Assembly (NCBI GenBank): GCA_021527695.1
Contig: JAKFAO010000001.1
Location: 496,001-560,000, forward strand
Origin: Naematelia aurantialba
Lineage: Eukaryota; Basidiomycota; Tremellomycetes; Tremellales; Naemateliaceae
Length of the DNA: 64,000 bases
Direction of reading: 5' to 3'
The notes under the pieces were generated by a model that worked only from the letters and a program-made list of their open reading frames with translations, had not been told where the DNA came from and ran no database searches. The position numbers were made by a program, and so were the translations under genes. This document shows positions 48,137-57,366 of this stretch, piece after piece. Positions within the stretch are counted from its first letter, which is position 1. Every line of letters begins with the position of its first letter.

Positions 48137-48592
48137 TGCAAGAAAGGGGCGCTGCCGCCGGGGTCAAGGTCAGCCTAGTCGAAGAAAGTCGACTTTTGTT
48201 GCTGGACAGCTTTGAGCTTGTGGGCCGCCAGATTGAGCACCGATGGACTTTCGACCAGGTAGTCTCCAGTAAGATGCTGCTTAGCCCCGACTCGATGCAG
48301 TCGATATGTGCAGGATATGCAGGGTATGTGAGAGGCGAGGATAGCACGCTCGAATTGTGCGTTAGGTGCATGACGTGGACTTTCGAGGGGCCTGGAATCT
48401 ATTATATCAGCCCCCGCAACGCGCGTTGATGCTTACTCTGGACGCTGCAGCTCCTCGAGCACAAGACCACACCCTTGACCCTGCTCGAATATTCATCTAC
48501 AGCGACTTGACGCAGGGCACGCAGTCTGTCTCGCTGGAAACACCAAGTCTTCGTTAAGTTCGCAACCAACTTGGATAGGGAGACACCGCACG
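48137..48592. promoter_or_regulatory. Divergent promoter region, uL10m and RPN9
   Basis: 456 bp between opposed starts. No clear TATA box. The proteasome-associated control element GGTGGCAAA was looked for by eye and not found. Confidence 0.5.
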
Positions 48593-50335
48593 ATGGAGGT
48601 CGACACACCTACCGCATCATCCTCCACTTCTCCCCTCACCTACATCGAACATCAGGAAGCGGCGTCAGCCGCAGAACTCAAGCCTTGGTGGACGCGGATA
48701 CGTACAGCCTACGAGCGCAAGTCAGTCCACCTCCTCGACTGTCGCGCTTGACCGGTCTCAACACCCACAGCTCGGATTCATCCAAAATGAAGGACGTCGC
48801 TAACGGTCACAGGCTATGGCATAATCTTACTGCTACCTTGACTGAATTCGTCTTCCTTCCCGGGACTGGAGAGTACCAGATTGAGCTGTTTGAAAAGTAC
48901 GTCGAGTCTAGATCGACTTGAGAGGGCGATTTCTCGAATGCTCATGGACGTAGATTCATTTCCACAGTAGAGGGGAAGATCAATCCTCTGAAGTTGGTGG
49001 AGATTGCACGGCGGGTGGGACGCGAATACTCTGGTGAGTGCTGCGATACTCCTTCAGTTACAACACCTCTGCTGTCCCCTAAGCAGTCATATCTGACCGT
49101 GGCCTACGAACTCGGGCCTACGAACCGAACTCGAACTGACAGCGACCAGAGCCCGAACTCACCCTGCAATTTCTCCAATCGGTTCATTCCCGTCTGACAT
49201 CCCCCTACGCCGTTCCCGCGACCGACGACACCCCCGGCACGGCTGTGCCCGAGCGGCCGATCCCCGAAGCCTACGCCCTCTCTCTCTCATCCATCGCCTA
49301 CGCTCAGCTCCTGCTCGGAGATCTTGGGGCTTGCAAGAAGAGCTTGGACGAGTGCGAATCCCTGCTGAACGAGCAGGACTCGGTGGAGCCACTGGTGTAT
49401 GCGGGGTACTATGGCGTCGCTGGCGACTACTTCAAAGTCAAGGCGGATTACGCGCCGTACTACAAGAACGCGCTCTTGTACCTCGCATGTGTGGATGTGG
49501 ACAAGGAGCTAGGAGAAGAGGACCGGAAGGCAAGAGCGCACGATCTGTGTATCGCCGCGTTGCTGGGAGAGACAATCTACAATTTTGGAGAGCTGGTGAG
49601 TTGGATTGAGCTTTACATTTCGGCGCGTGAAGTGGCCTTAGCAGTGGCAGTGGCAGTATTGGAGTAGCTAATGAGAGTAGCTCCAGCATCCGATTCTCCA
49701 GACGTTGAGCGGGACAGAGTACGAGTGGATCAAAGACCTCATCAGCGCGTTTAACGCCGGCGAGATCGGCAAGTTTGAAAGTCTTGCAAACAACTTTTCG
49801 TCCGAGGTGGGTGATGCGATGACATTCGGATCTACTTGATCTACTGAACGATGCTAACTTGCCCTCCCAGCCGATTCTGGAATCATCACTGCCTTTCTTG
49901 CGGCAAAAGATCTGCCTCATGGCGTTGATACAGGCTGCTTTCGCAAGACCCAGAGACGGGTCTTCGCGATTGATGAGCTTCCAGTCGATAGGTGAGGCGA
50001 CGCGCTTGCCAGTGCACGAGGTCGAGCATCTCATCATGAAAGCACTTAGGTGAGTGAATCTCACAGACGACCGAGGCGACCGGACAAGGGCCGAACAAGG
50101 ATATTGTTGCGGTGCTGCTGCTGACCCCGACCTCAGCTTGTCACTCATTCGCGGTACTCTCGATCAGGTGTCTGCGACGGCCGACATCACGTGGATTCAG
50201 CCGCGTGTGCTTGAGCAGAGTCAGCTGGACACCCTCGCGGAGCAGTTCAACTCGTGGAGACAAGGCGTCGAGGCGACTGAACAGAATGTGCAGCAGCAGC
50301 GCGAAGCGGCCAGAGCGGCCGTCCTTGCGGCGTAG
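48593..50335 (+). CDS. RPN9: 26S proteasome lid subunit RPN9 (PSMD13)
   Basis: Non-ATPase lid subunit of the 26S proteasome regulatory particle. Exon 1 begins MEVDTPTASSSTSPLTYIEH and PWWTRIRTAYERK; the following exons give LWHNLTATLTEFVFLPGTGE, YQIELFEKFISTVEGKINPL, KLVEIARRVGREYS, AYALSLSSIAYAQLLLGDLG, KKSLDECESLLNE, YYKNALLYLACVDV, then LQHPILQTLSGTEYEWIKDL and FNAGEIGKFESLANNF. The PCI domain follows: FLRQKICLMALIQAAFARPR, MSFQSIGEATRLPVHEVEHL, IMKALSLSLIRGTLDQVSAT, ITWIQPRVLEQSQLDTLAEQ. The helical solenoid plus C-terminal PCI winged helix and the length (about 390 residues) match Rpn9. Six to seven short introns. The chosen ATG (48593) opens the first conserved exon. Confidence 0.92.
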
Positions 50336-50593
50336 TGTCCTGGTAGCAGACATGATGTCCGGATGGCGTAGCAGGGATTGGCATGATGCGGGGATTGCAC
50401 ATGATAGGACTTGCATGGTGTGCGCGGGGATGGAACGGGAGAGTATACAGCAGTCTCACGAGGCTTCAAAAAAGCTCTGGGTTTCAAGCATTAGCATGTG
50501 ATTATGCATTGTGCATTATGCATAGGCTCGGAGCTTGAGCTTTTGTGTAGCGGTACATGTAACTGCGTCTACCGGGTCCTCTCGAGTACGACA

Positions 50594-51715
50594 TTACCAT
50601 CCCCGCCCTCTTCCTCTTCCGCGAGCCCGGAATGGTCGCCCTCTTCCTCTTCCTCTTCCTCGACCGCGGTTGGTCATATTCAGCCCTGGGATATTTGTGC
50701 GCTTCTCCTTGACCTGCAGTAACCGACCTCGAAACATGCTCTCATTCAGCACCAACGCATTCTGCACGATACTAGGTTCGGCAAATTCGACGTATGCGTA
50801 TCCCTTGGGATGGCCGGTGAATTTGTCGCAGAGGATCGTGACGCGGTTGATGGTCCCGCATGCTTGGAAATGCGCCTGGATCTCTTCGGGGGTCGCTCCG
50901 TAGTCCACCTGCTGGGGTCAGCCATCGTCGATAGAGGGGCCAAGGAGGGCAATGACCATGGAAGTTGACGATGCGGGTTGAACGTGCAAGACGGGGAGCG
51001 AGCTGGAGTAAAAAGTAGGGGAGAGGAAGAGGAGGAAGGAAGAGTAAGGAAGAGGGAAAGAAAGAGAAGAAGAGGGGAGAGGAAGAGAGCAACAGAGCAA
51101 GGGGAGCAAGCTGAGCAAGAGGAGGAGAAAAACAGCGAATAAGAGGCGAATGTATAGCAGCCCAAATGCCACAGGAAGAGGCGTACTCACATTCCCAATG
51201 TACACGCTGCGAGCATCCACAGCCTCCGGCTGGTCCTCCTCCATCGTTGCCTCCCCATCACCGTCGCCTTCGGGCTTGGGCGTACCCGATGTCGAGCTCG
51301 CACGAGGCTGTGCTTTCTCTGCTGCTGCAAGCTGCGCGGTGTCAGCATTGCGCAGGTCTTCTGGATCCAGATCCGCCAAAGATGATGGTTACGCCAAGCC
51401 GAAATCCTATACCAAGCCGAGAATCCTACAGAAAGCCGAGAACCCCACATTATACAGTTACCCAACGCTGCAGTAAGTCTCACAGCCGAATGAGATCTCA
51501 AGAGCTATGAAGAACACTCGGCGGCAAAGAAGCACTTCAACCCACTTGGTTCTTCTCCTCTTCCATCTGCGCCAAGCGAGCCTGCATGAGCTGCAACTCC
51601 TGCAGTCTGTCAGTGATGCGTCTCGAGAGGTACCATTGAGGAAGAACCCGGGACTTACCTCGTCGACGTTCACGTCATCATCTATCCGTGGAGTTGATTC
51701 GCGCGCCTCGGCCAT
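50594..51715 (-). CDS. PAB2: Nuclear poly(A)-binding protein, PABPN1/Pab2 type
   Basis: Binds nascent poly(A) tails in the nucleus, stimulates poly(A) polymerase and in fission yeast promotes exosome RNA decay. Exon 1 (51715 on) starts [19 protein letters not shown]; exon 2 encodes a short coiled coil ([19 protein letters not shown]). An acidic segment ([20 protein letters not shown]) leads to a single [12 protein letters not shown] (RNP2), [40 protein letters not shown] (RNP1), [34 protein letters not shown]. The tail is an RG-rich [20 protein letters not shown] element ending at a TAA at 50594. Coiled coil, acidic stretch, RRM and arginine-rich tail are the exact PABPN1 order. The intron between the coiled coil and the acidic segment is hard to place (see findings). 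The upstream in-frame Met at 51730 is an alternative start. Confident in identity. Confidence 0.9.
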
Positions 51716-51997
51716 CGTGTCCTCCTTCACGCTGTCGTATGCAGAAGATGCAATAAATCGACAGGCAAATCTCCACTCTACTGGACGTCTAGGACGTCAA
51801 AACATCGAGCTCAAACCAAGGTGCCACAATCGGCAATTGTCGGGAATACAAGCTTGGATGGGCTCCGTCGGCCGTAGGTGTCTTTGACAACGACGACAAC
51901 CCTTCCCATTCCTCCATCCCCTCCATCCCCTTGTAAGCTGCTTGCTGCTTATCGGCACTCGGACGTGCACTGACGTAGCCTTGAGAATCCGCCCATC
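51716..51997. promoter_or_regulatory. Divergent promoter region, PAB2 and ATP7
   Basis: 282 bp between opposed starts, with no motif that I can name beyond a CCCATTCCTCCATCCCC pyrimidine-rich stretch just upstream of ATP7. Confidence 0.45.
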
Positions 51998-53023
51998 ATG
52001 GCCGCCCGTTCCGCAGCTGCCTCGGTCGTGAGTCGTCCCATCCGAACTTGCACCACGTCCCGGCTCTTCCCTCTTTCCCCTTCTCTTCGATTATCTGGCT
52101 GCCCATACTGGTTCCTCTTCTCCCTGCTATATACTGACATGTACAGGACTGGACGAAAATATACACCCAGCTCGGCTTGGGCAAAGAAACCATCACCTCC
52201 CTCCAGGCATTCCGAGGACGTCACACCGCCGCCGTCAACCGCAATGCCGCTATCAAATCGAGCATCCCCGAGATCGACCTGAGCAGCTACAAGTCCATCT
52301 TGAAGGACCAGCAAGCGGTGCAGCTCGCCGAGAAGGTGCTGAGAGAGTTCAAGGCGGTGGACTATGATGTGAAGCAGTGGGATCGCGCCGTCGAGGCGTT
52401 TGAGAGCAAGGCTGTGAGTTTTGAGAGCCCACGTCGCAATCCTTGCAGCTCGATGTTCCGAGGACGTGGAACCCTTCTTGGGTGGGCATGTCACTTTTTT
52501 AGGAGTAGAGCCTGCCGGAAACCAGCGCCTTCTCAGTGGGCTTTCCGGGACGTGTGGTACCTGGATGTCTACGGCTATCGGGGACTCATATCGACGCCGG
52601 TGCACCGCTGACGTTGTTAGATCCAAGCCGCGAAGGAGACTGTGAGCAAAATCTCGACTGAAGAGAAGAACCTCCAAGAGACCCTGTCCAACATCAAGGA
52701 CGCCCGGCCATTCGAGGACCTCACTGTGCGTTGGCTCTATCTCTCCACCACCACGCATACCCACCGTTCCAATATCCTGCTCCCGCATCGCCCTCGTCCC
52801 CCAACCCTCCACTCATCTTTCTCCATTCAACCGTGCTGACCGACTCAGATCGACGACGTTGCAAAGGCTAGACCTGAAGTCCGCAAGGCAACCGATACCA
52901 TGTTGAAGAAGGGCAAGTGGACCGTACCAGGCTACAGAGTTCGTCGCTTTTGTCCAGAGCCATCGGTAACGGAGTCGCTGATGTATCTTGCAGGAGAAGT
53001 TCGGAGAGTTCTCCTTGATGTAG
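51998..53023 (+). CDS. ATP7: Mitochondrial ATP synthase subunit d (peripheral stalk)
   Basis: Peripheral-stalk subunit of F1Fo ATP synthase. Five exons join to about 170 residues: MAARSAAASV + DWTKIYTQLGLGKETITSLQ, AFRGRHTAAVNRNAAIKSSI, PEIDLSSYKSILKDQQAVQL, AEKVLREFKAVDYDVKQWDR, AVEAFESKAIQAAKETVSKI, EEKNLQETLSNIKDARPFED, LTIDDVAKARPEVRKATDTM, KKGKWTVPGYREKFGEFSLM, ending at 53021-53023. The near-identical family motifs NIKDARPFEDLTIDDVAKARPE-like and GKWTVPGYREKFG leave little doubt. Introns lie at 52028-52146, about 52413-52620, about 52727-52849 and about 52941-52991. The last donor reads GTTCGT rather than the usual GTGAGT, an uncommon but frame-consistent choice. Confidence 0.93.
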
Positions 53024-53623
53024 AGGACGATGGGTCTAGCATGCACAAATCACAATCGGACCTCGCCAAGCGAAGTGTTCACCAACAAGCTCTCATGGTA
53101 TCCTATGGGCAGGCCGCGGGCAGCATGCTGGCGCAGGCGATCTGCTCTGATCTCTCTGCTCTGACTTTCAGTCATTTGTCGCCTGGATGCCATCAGACAG
53201 ACGATGTGTCTGACTCACGCAGCCCAGCGGTAAAACATACTAATTGTGTTCCAGTCCTGTGTACAGACGCTGTAACGCTAACTTTCCCTTGACGATCAAT
53301 TCAGCAAAGCGTTTTACTGTCCCAACCTCTGACCTCTCCTACTTTCTTACAGTTGGCGTCAAAGCCTCCACGACCCTCCGCGAAACGAGCGGTCATCCTT
53401 TGACCTGACTCTCCTTTCCACGACATTGCCTTCCCTTCTGGCCACTCAGAGTCGGACTCGTACTCAACTCACCAGAAGACTATATAGCAGCGGTCGCCTC
53501 GCGCGTGCATCACGACTATCCTCACAACTCTACTTCACTACCACACCCTCTACACACCTTCCACACATACATACACGTTCTCTCTCTCGTTCGACTACCC
53601 TGGAGACGTCCACTGAGTACACC
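53024..53623. promoter_or_regulatory. Intergenic region with TATA box upstream of the duplicated-domain gene
   Basis: 600 bp between ATP7 and the next gene on the same strand. A clean TATATAG lies at 53481-53487, about 140 bp upstream of the 53624 start codon, embedded in GGTCGCCTCGCG-type GC-rich DNA. The open frame continues upstream of 53624 without a start codon, so it is probably just 5' UTR. Confidence 0.6.
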
Positions 53624-55291
53624 ATGAACACAGCCGTCGCCTCGCGTCCGCTATCCACACAGGATGCAACCAAGATGCCTCGAGCAGCCAAGGACCACTC
53701 GACCATCAAAGCGATCATCGCGGCAATCAACTCTCGCCTCTCGATGCTCGCCGATGCTCTTGCCCAGGCCAAGCAGCCGTCTGAACTGGTGAAGCTATTC
53801 AAGGTAAAGCTCCTGGAGACGGCGCCGCCGAACGCCCAGTTTCTGCTATACAAGCTTGATCCGTGGCTCACCAAGCGGCCGGCATGGGTCAAGGTTTTCT
53901 GCAAGTGCAGAATCCAAGACAAGAACGATCACAAGGTCGACGTGCAATTTACGTTCGGTGGCGCCATCGACATGGCTGATGGCCAGGGAGCAAAGCGTTT
54001 GGAAGAGGTCAGGGTCAACCTCCGGGCGGTGTGGAGGGAGTCTGAGCCACTTGCAGATGCGGAGGCGGGTATGGACAATGGGCAGGGCGACACGGAGAAA
54101 GCGGAGAATCCGGCGACAGCGACGGGAGAGAATGCTGGAGCAGGTGAAGAGGAGAGCAGTCTCTCGGATCGAATAGCACCGGGCAAATGGGAGTTGACTA
54201 CAGGAACCATCGGCCTCGCCGATCCACCAGTCAAGGAGGTGACAGCGGCACCGTCACCGTCTCCAGACGCCAACGATAGCGAAAACATTATTCCGTTGGA
54301 AAGGTCAAGGCAGCTAAGGTCCCGGCTCACACCGTCACCTCTTCGCCAGACACTGGCACTGCCGGACACGTCGGCCGCTCCCGTTCCTCACAAGACCTCA
54401 AGGAAGAACGACATTGTGAGAGCGTACCCCTCTGGCTCGGCCGACGAGATGAATAGCAAAAATCTCCTGGAGCGGCTCGTCAGAATGGCAAACAAGTCTC
54501 GCTTGCCCGGACTTAATTCCCGCTTCGGTATCCCTACCGGACTCATCGCGCGACACCTCGCCCGAACGCCACCCGACGTCGCAAGATCACTGGTCCCCTC
54601 GCGTCCCCCGTTCCTCTCCCGTACCAGCGCTGGACCTGGTTCAGCCTCTCGCACTGGGCTCGACCGCTCGCCTGATAGTGGCGCTGATGGCGAGGACGAG
54701 GGTGAGCGAATACAAAAGTGGGCGACAGTGTACAGCAGCTTCCAGGAGATTGATCTCGATCCAGCGAAACAAGACTTGGTCGTTTGCTGTTTCAAGTATT
54801 CAGGTGAAGCACGGTACAGCCAGGAGGAAGGCGCAGAATTGGAAGATCTTGAAACGGTCGAGGTGTTTCTCAAGTTTCGCGATACGTCCAAGGGTGGCCT
54901 GCAGGATGAGAAGGTGGAGTCGGACGGCATGGACAAGGTGAAGAACAAGGGTATCGATAACGCCGCGGGCGAGGAGACACAGACGCACAAGGACAAGGTC
55001 GAGGTCAAGCATCAAGTCAACAAAGAAGATGAACACGCGGAAGCAGGCAAAGACACAGGAGAGAAGAACACGCAGGTACAAGTGTGGAACAGAGTGGACA
55101 CCAAACAGGCAGAGGAGCAAGAGGGAAGATGGGAATTTATGGATGGGACTGTCTGCATAAGGCAGGACATTGAGAAGTGGAAAGTCCGCGGCACCTGGAA
55201 GGCAGCTACTGGCGCAAAAGGTGCCTTGCCTATTGCTTCAGCATCGCTCTCAACCACACCATCTGTAGAAGCACAGGCCCGAGAGGGATGA
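53624..55291 (+). CDS. Unrecognised single-exon protein with possible internal domain duplication
   Basis: Intronless gene of 555 residues that I cannot place in a family. The N-terminus is helical (STIKAIIAAINSRLSMLADA, LAQAKQPSELVKLFKVKLLE). Then a beta-rich segment reads PAWVKVFCKCRIQDKNDHKV, DVQFTFGGAIDM, LEEVRVNLRAVWRESEPL and GKWELTTGTIGL. A Ser/Pro-rich linker with RMANKSRLPGLNSRFGIPTG follows. A second beta-rich segment near the C-terminus, WATVYSSFQEIDLDPAKQDL, VVCCFKYSGEARYS, LEDLETVEVFLKFRDTS and GRWEFMDGTVCIRQDIEKWK, has the same order of features (strand, charged loop, valine strand, G-[KR]-W-E-x2-x-G-T). The two halves look like copies of one domain. Lacking introns and homologs I can name, it may be lineage-specific. 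Start: first ATG of the frame, 140 bp after a TATA box. Confidence 0.75.
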   Translation: MNTAVASRPLSTQDATKMPRAAKDHSTIKAIIAAINSRLSMLADALAQAKQPSELVKLFKVKLLETAPPNAQFLLYKLDPWLTKRPAWVKVFCKCRIQDKNDHKVDVQFTFGGAIDMADGQGAKRLEEVRVNLRAVWRESEPLADAEAGMDNGQGDTEKAENPATATGENAGAGEEESSLSDRIAPGKWELTTGTIGLADPPVKEVTAAPSPSPDANDSENIIPLERSRQLRSRLTPSPLRQTLALPDTSAAPVPHKTSRKNDIVRAYPSGSADEMNSKNLLERLVRMANKSRLPGLNSRFGIPTGLIARHLARTPPDVARSLVPSRPPFLSRTSAGPGSASRTGLDRSPDSGADGEDEGERIQKWATVYSSFQEIDLDPAKQDLVVCCFKYSGEARYSQEEGAELEDLETVEVFLKFRDTSKGGLQDEKVESDGMDKVKNKGIDNAAGEETQTHKDKVEVKHQVNKEDEHAEAGKDTGEKNTQVQVWNRVDTKQAEEQEGRWEFMDGTVCIRQDIEKWKVRGTWKAATGAKGALPIASASLSTTPSVEAQAREG

Positions 55292-55626
55292 GTTGGAACT
55301 GATTACCCGGAGGCTGTCTTGTTCTAGCCTTTCGGTTCGTGCTCTTAGTCCGTGTGCGTCGTGATCCCTGTAGTCTGTTTGTATCAGGTCCATGTGTGGT
55401 CAATATTCGTCTATGTGTAGTCAAAACTACGGCAGCCTTGTGAAACCGGCGCAGAGTCTGTTCTGTGCCTCTCGTACTGTACGTCTGCCTATACAGTCCG
55501 GTGAGAGTGCAGTAGACATCACACCAGCCTCACATGGCGGCGGGACCCTAGGGGCCAAGCATGTAGCGAGCACCAGTCACTGCCGATGCCACAGGGTCAA
55601 GCCTCGACATCTATGCTGTCTAGCGT
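55292..55626. other. Convergent intergenic region, no feature seen
   Basis: 335 bp between the 3' ends of the duplicated-domain gene and PHO13. No coding or RNA signature; a GTGTGGTCAATATTCG/GTGTAGTCAAAACT pair near 55393-55425 is a weak direct repeat. Confidence 0.5.
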
Positions 55627-57013
55627 CTACTCCTTGGCGAGCACGGCTAATTGCCCAAAACTCTCCATGACGAAATCCGGCTTGACGGGACTCGGATTCT
55701 CGCCAAAGATCTGGTCCCGCTTCGTGACGCCGCCCATGACGAGTAACGTGCGTACACCAGAGTTGATGCCGAACTCGATATCAGTGGCAAGGTTATCGCC
55801 AATCATGAGTGCGCGTTTGGGGTCAAAATGGTGTCTTTGCACAATGAGCTCGAAGCCAAGGCAGCACGGAGAGCAGAGAAGAGGCAAGTATAGAAACCCA
55901 GGCGACGAGGAGATCAGAGACATGAAAGGGAAGGACAGAAGAGAGATATGCGGGGGAGAGAATATGACGGGAGAAAAGAGAAACAGACACGTACTCGGCG
56001 ATGATGGCGTCCATCATGGTTTTGTTGGGCTTGCCGATGACGAGTGGGGTTCGTTTGGTGGCGAATACTAGCGGGGCTGAGATGGCTCCGGATCCTGTGA
56101 CCGTCAGCGCCCCTGGCCGAGGCACAAAGAGTCGGAAGAATAGCGTAGAGCCTGGTAGAAGGATGTGATTCGCGTACCAGGATAGGTAGTCTTGATGCCC
56201 GGTTTTGACGGGTCTTTACTTTTCTGCGTGGTGGGATAGGTAGGATCTTGGTTGGTGAGGATGAAGTGGCAGCCCTCGTTATCCCGAAGATGCGAGTACG
56301 CGGTCGCAAGTTTCTTGTAATCTGCTTGCTCAGAGTGCTGTCTGGAATTCACAGAAAAGGACACGTTATATATACGCACTAATTCTGACATCAAAACCAC
56401 ACAAGACAGCTCCGACAGAGGAATCAGACTTGATGACCGAAAAGTCCTCCTTGCTCATAAACTGGTTATCTTCTGGATCCTACACGAGTCAGCTCCTGAT
56501 ACATCGCGAGATAGTCTACAGCTGACCGTTCCTCCCGAGTGGGCTATGCCGACAGAGTCCAGCTCCTCTTCCAGTCCCGCCTCACCAATGACATACACCT
56601 TCTTCTCCTTTGGGAACTTTAGGATCTGCGAGAGGTAGACGGCTGATGCGTAGCCCGAGCCAAAGATCTCTTCCTACATTTCCGTCAGCTGGTGAACGGA
56701 GGCTCGAAGAGAGCTCACAGCGTATGCTTCGATGTTCAGTTTGTCGAATGTCGCCTTGTACATCTGCCGCGATTTTGAAGCATTATTAGTGACAAAAATC
56801 AGCTTCTTGCCTACAAGACATATGTGAATAGGCGGCACGCTTGGCTGGATGACTGGACTGACCAGCCTTTCTCAGCATAGACAGCGTTTCCCGCACGCCA
56901 TCGACGACGACCGAGCCGTGGTAGATCACACCATCGCAGTCAAGCAAAAAAGTATCCACAGAGTCGAGGAGCTTCTGGTACTCCTCTGGCGAGGACAAGA
57001 TCGGCGGAACCAT
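55627..57013 (-). CDS. PHO13: HAD-family 4-nitrophenylphosphatase / phosphoglycolate phosphatase
   Basis: HAD superfamily phosphatase; Pho13 and its animal homolog PGP dephosphorylate 2-phosphoglycolate and other small metabolite by-products. The nucleophile motif is TFLLDCDGVIYHGSVVVDGV (DxDGV, first Asp the nucleophile). Next exons give KKLIFVTNNASKSRQMYKAT (motif II TNN), FGSGYASAVYLSQILKF, KVYVIGEAGLEEELDSVGIA, VLCGFDVRI + DYKKLATAYSHLRDN, CHFILTNQDPTYPT and GSGAISAPLVFATKRTPLVI, GKPNKTMMDAIIAE (motif III Lys). The last exon has RHHFDPKRALMIGDNLATDI, EFGINSGVRTLLVMGGVTKR (motif IV GDN..TDI). At least seven introns of 50-110 nt separate these blocks. All catalytic motifs are intact and the length is normal. 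Convergent with the duplicated-domain gene, divergent from SPT6. Confidence 0.9.
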
Positions 57014-57366
57014 GCTTGTACGTGCTCAAGACGTGCTGCTCAGGCGGCACTAGTCGGTCTTGATACAGGCCGAAGCTTCCCTCCCAGAGATACCGTGGAC
57101 AAGACAATACGCCAAAGTTGGGGATTTTATTGCAGACAGCAAGAGAAAACAGCCTCCACTCCGGAGTGACTGCCGGGGAAGACTGCCACGCGACGTTATC
57201 GCCGAAATCCCGTTCACCTCGTACTTTGACGTTTGTATTTGGCCTGAACTCGCCAACATCTTCGTCTACAAGACCATCCGTCGCACCGGCATCCCGGTGT
57301 AGGCGTCGCTGGAGCGCCTCGAAAGCTTTCTAGCGCTTGGCGAGCTCCGCTGGCCAATTTCAAGCC
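57014..57366. promoter_or_regulatory. Divergent promoter region, PHO13 and SPT6
   Basis: 353 bp between opposed starts. The SPT6 frame extends upstream to about 57337 without ATG. No assigned motif. Confidence 0.45.

Noticed and set aside
53426..53623. N-terminal extension of the duplicated-domain protein (looks like an Arg/Ser-rich leader)
   Set aside because: There is no ATG upstream of 53624 in this frame, only a TTG; it also contains the TATA box.
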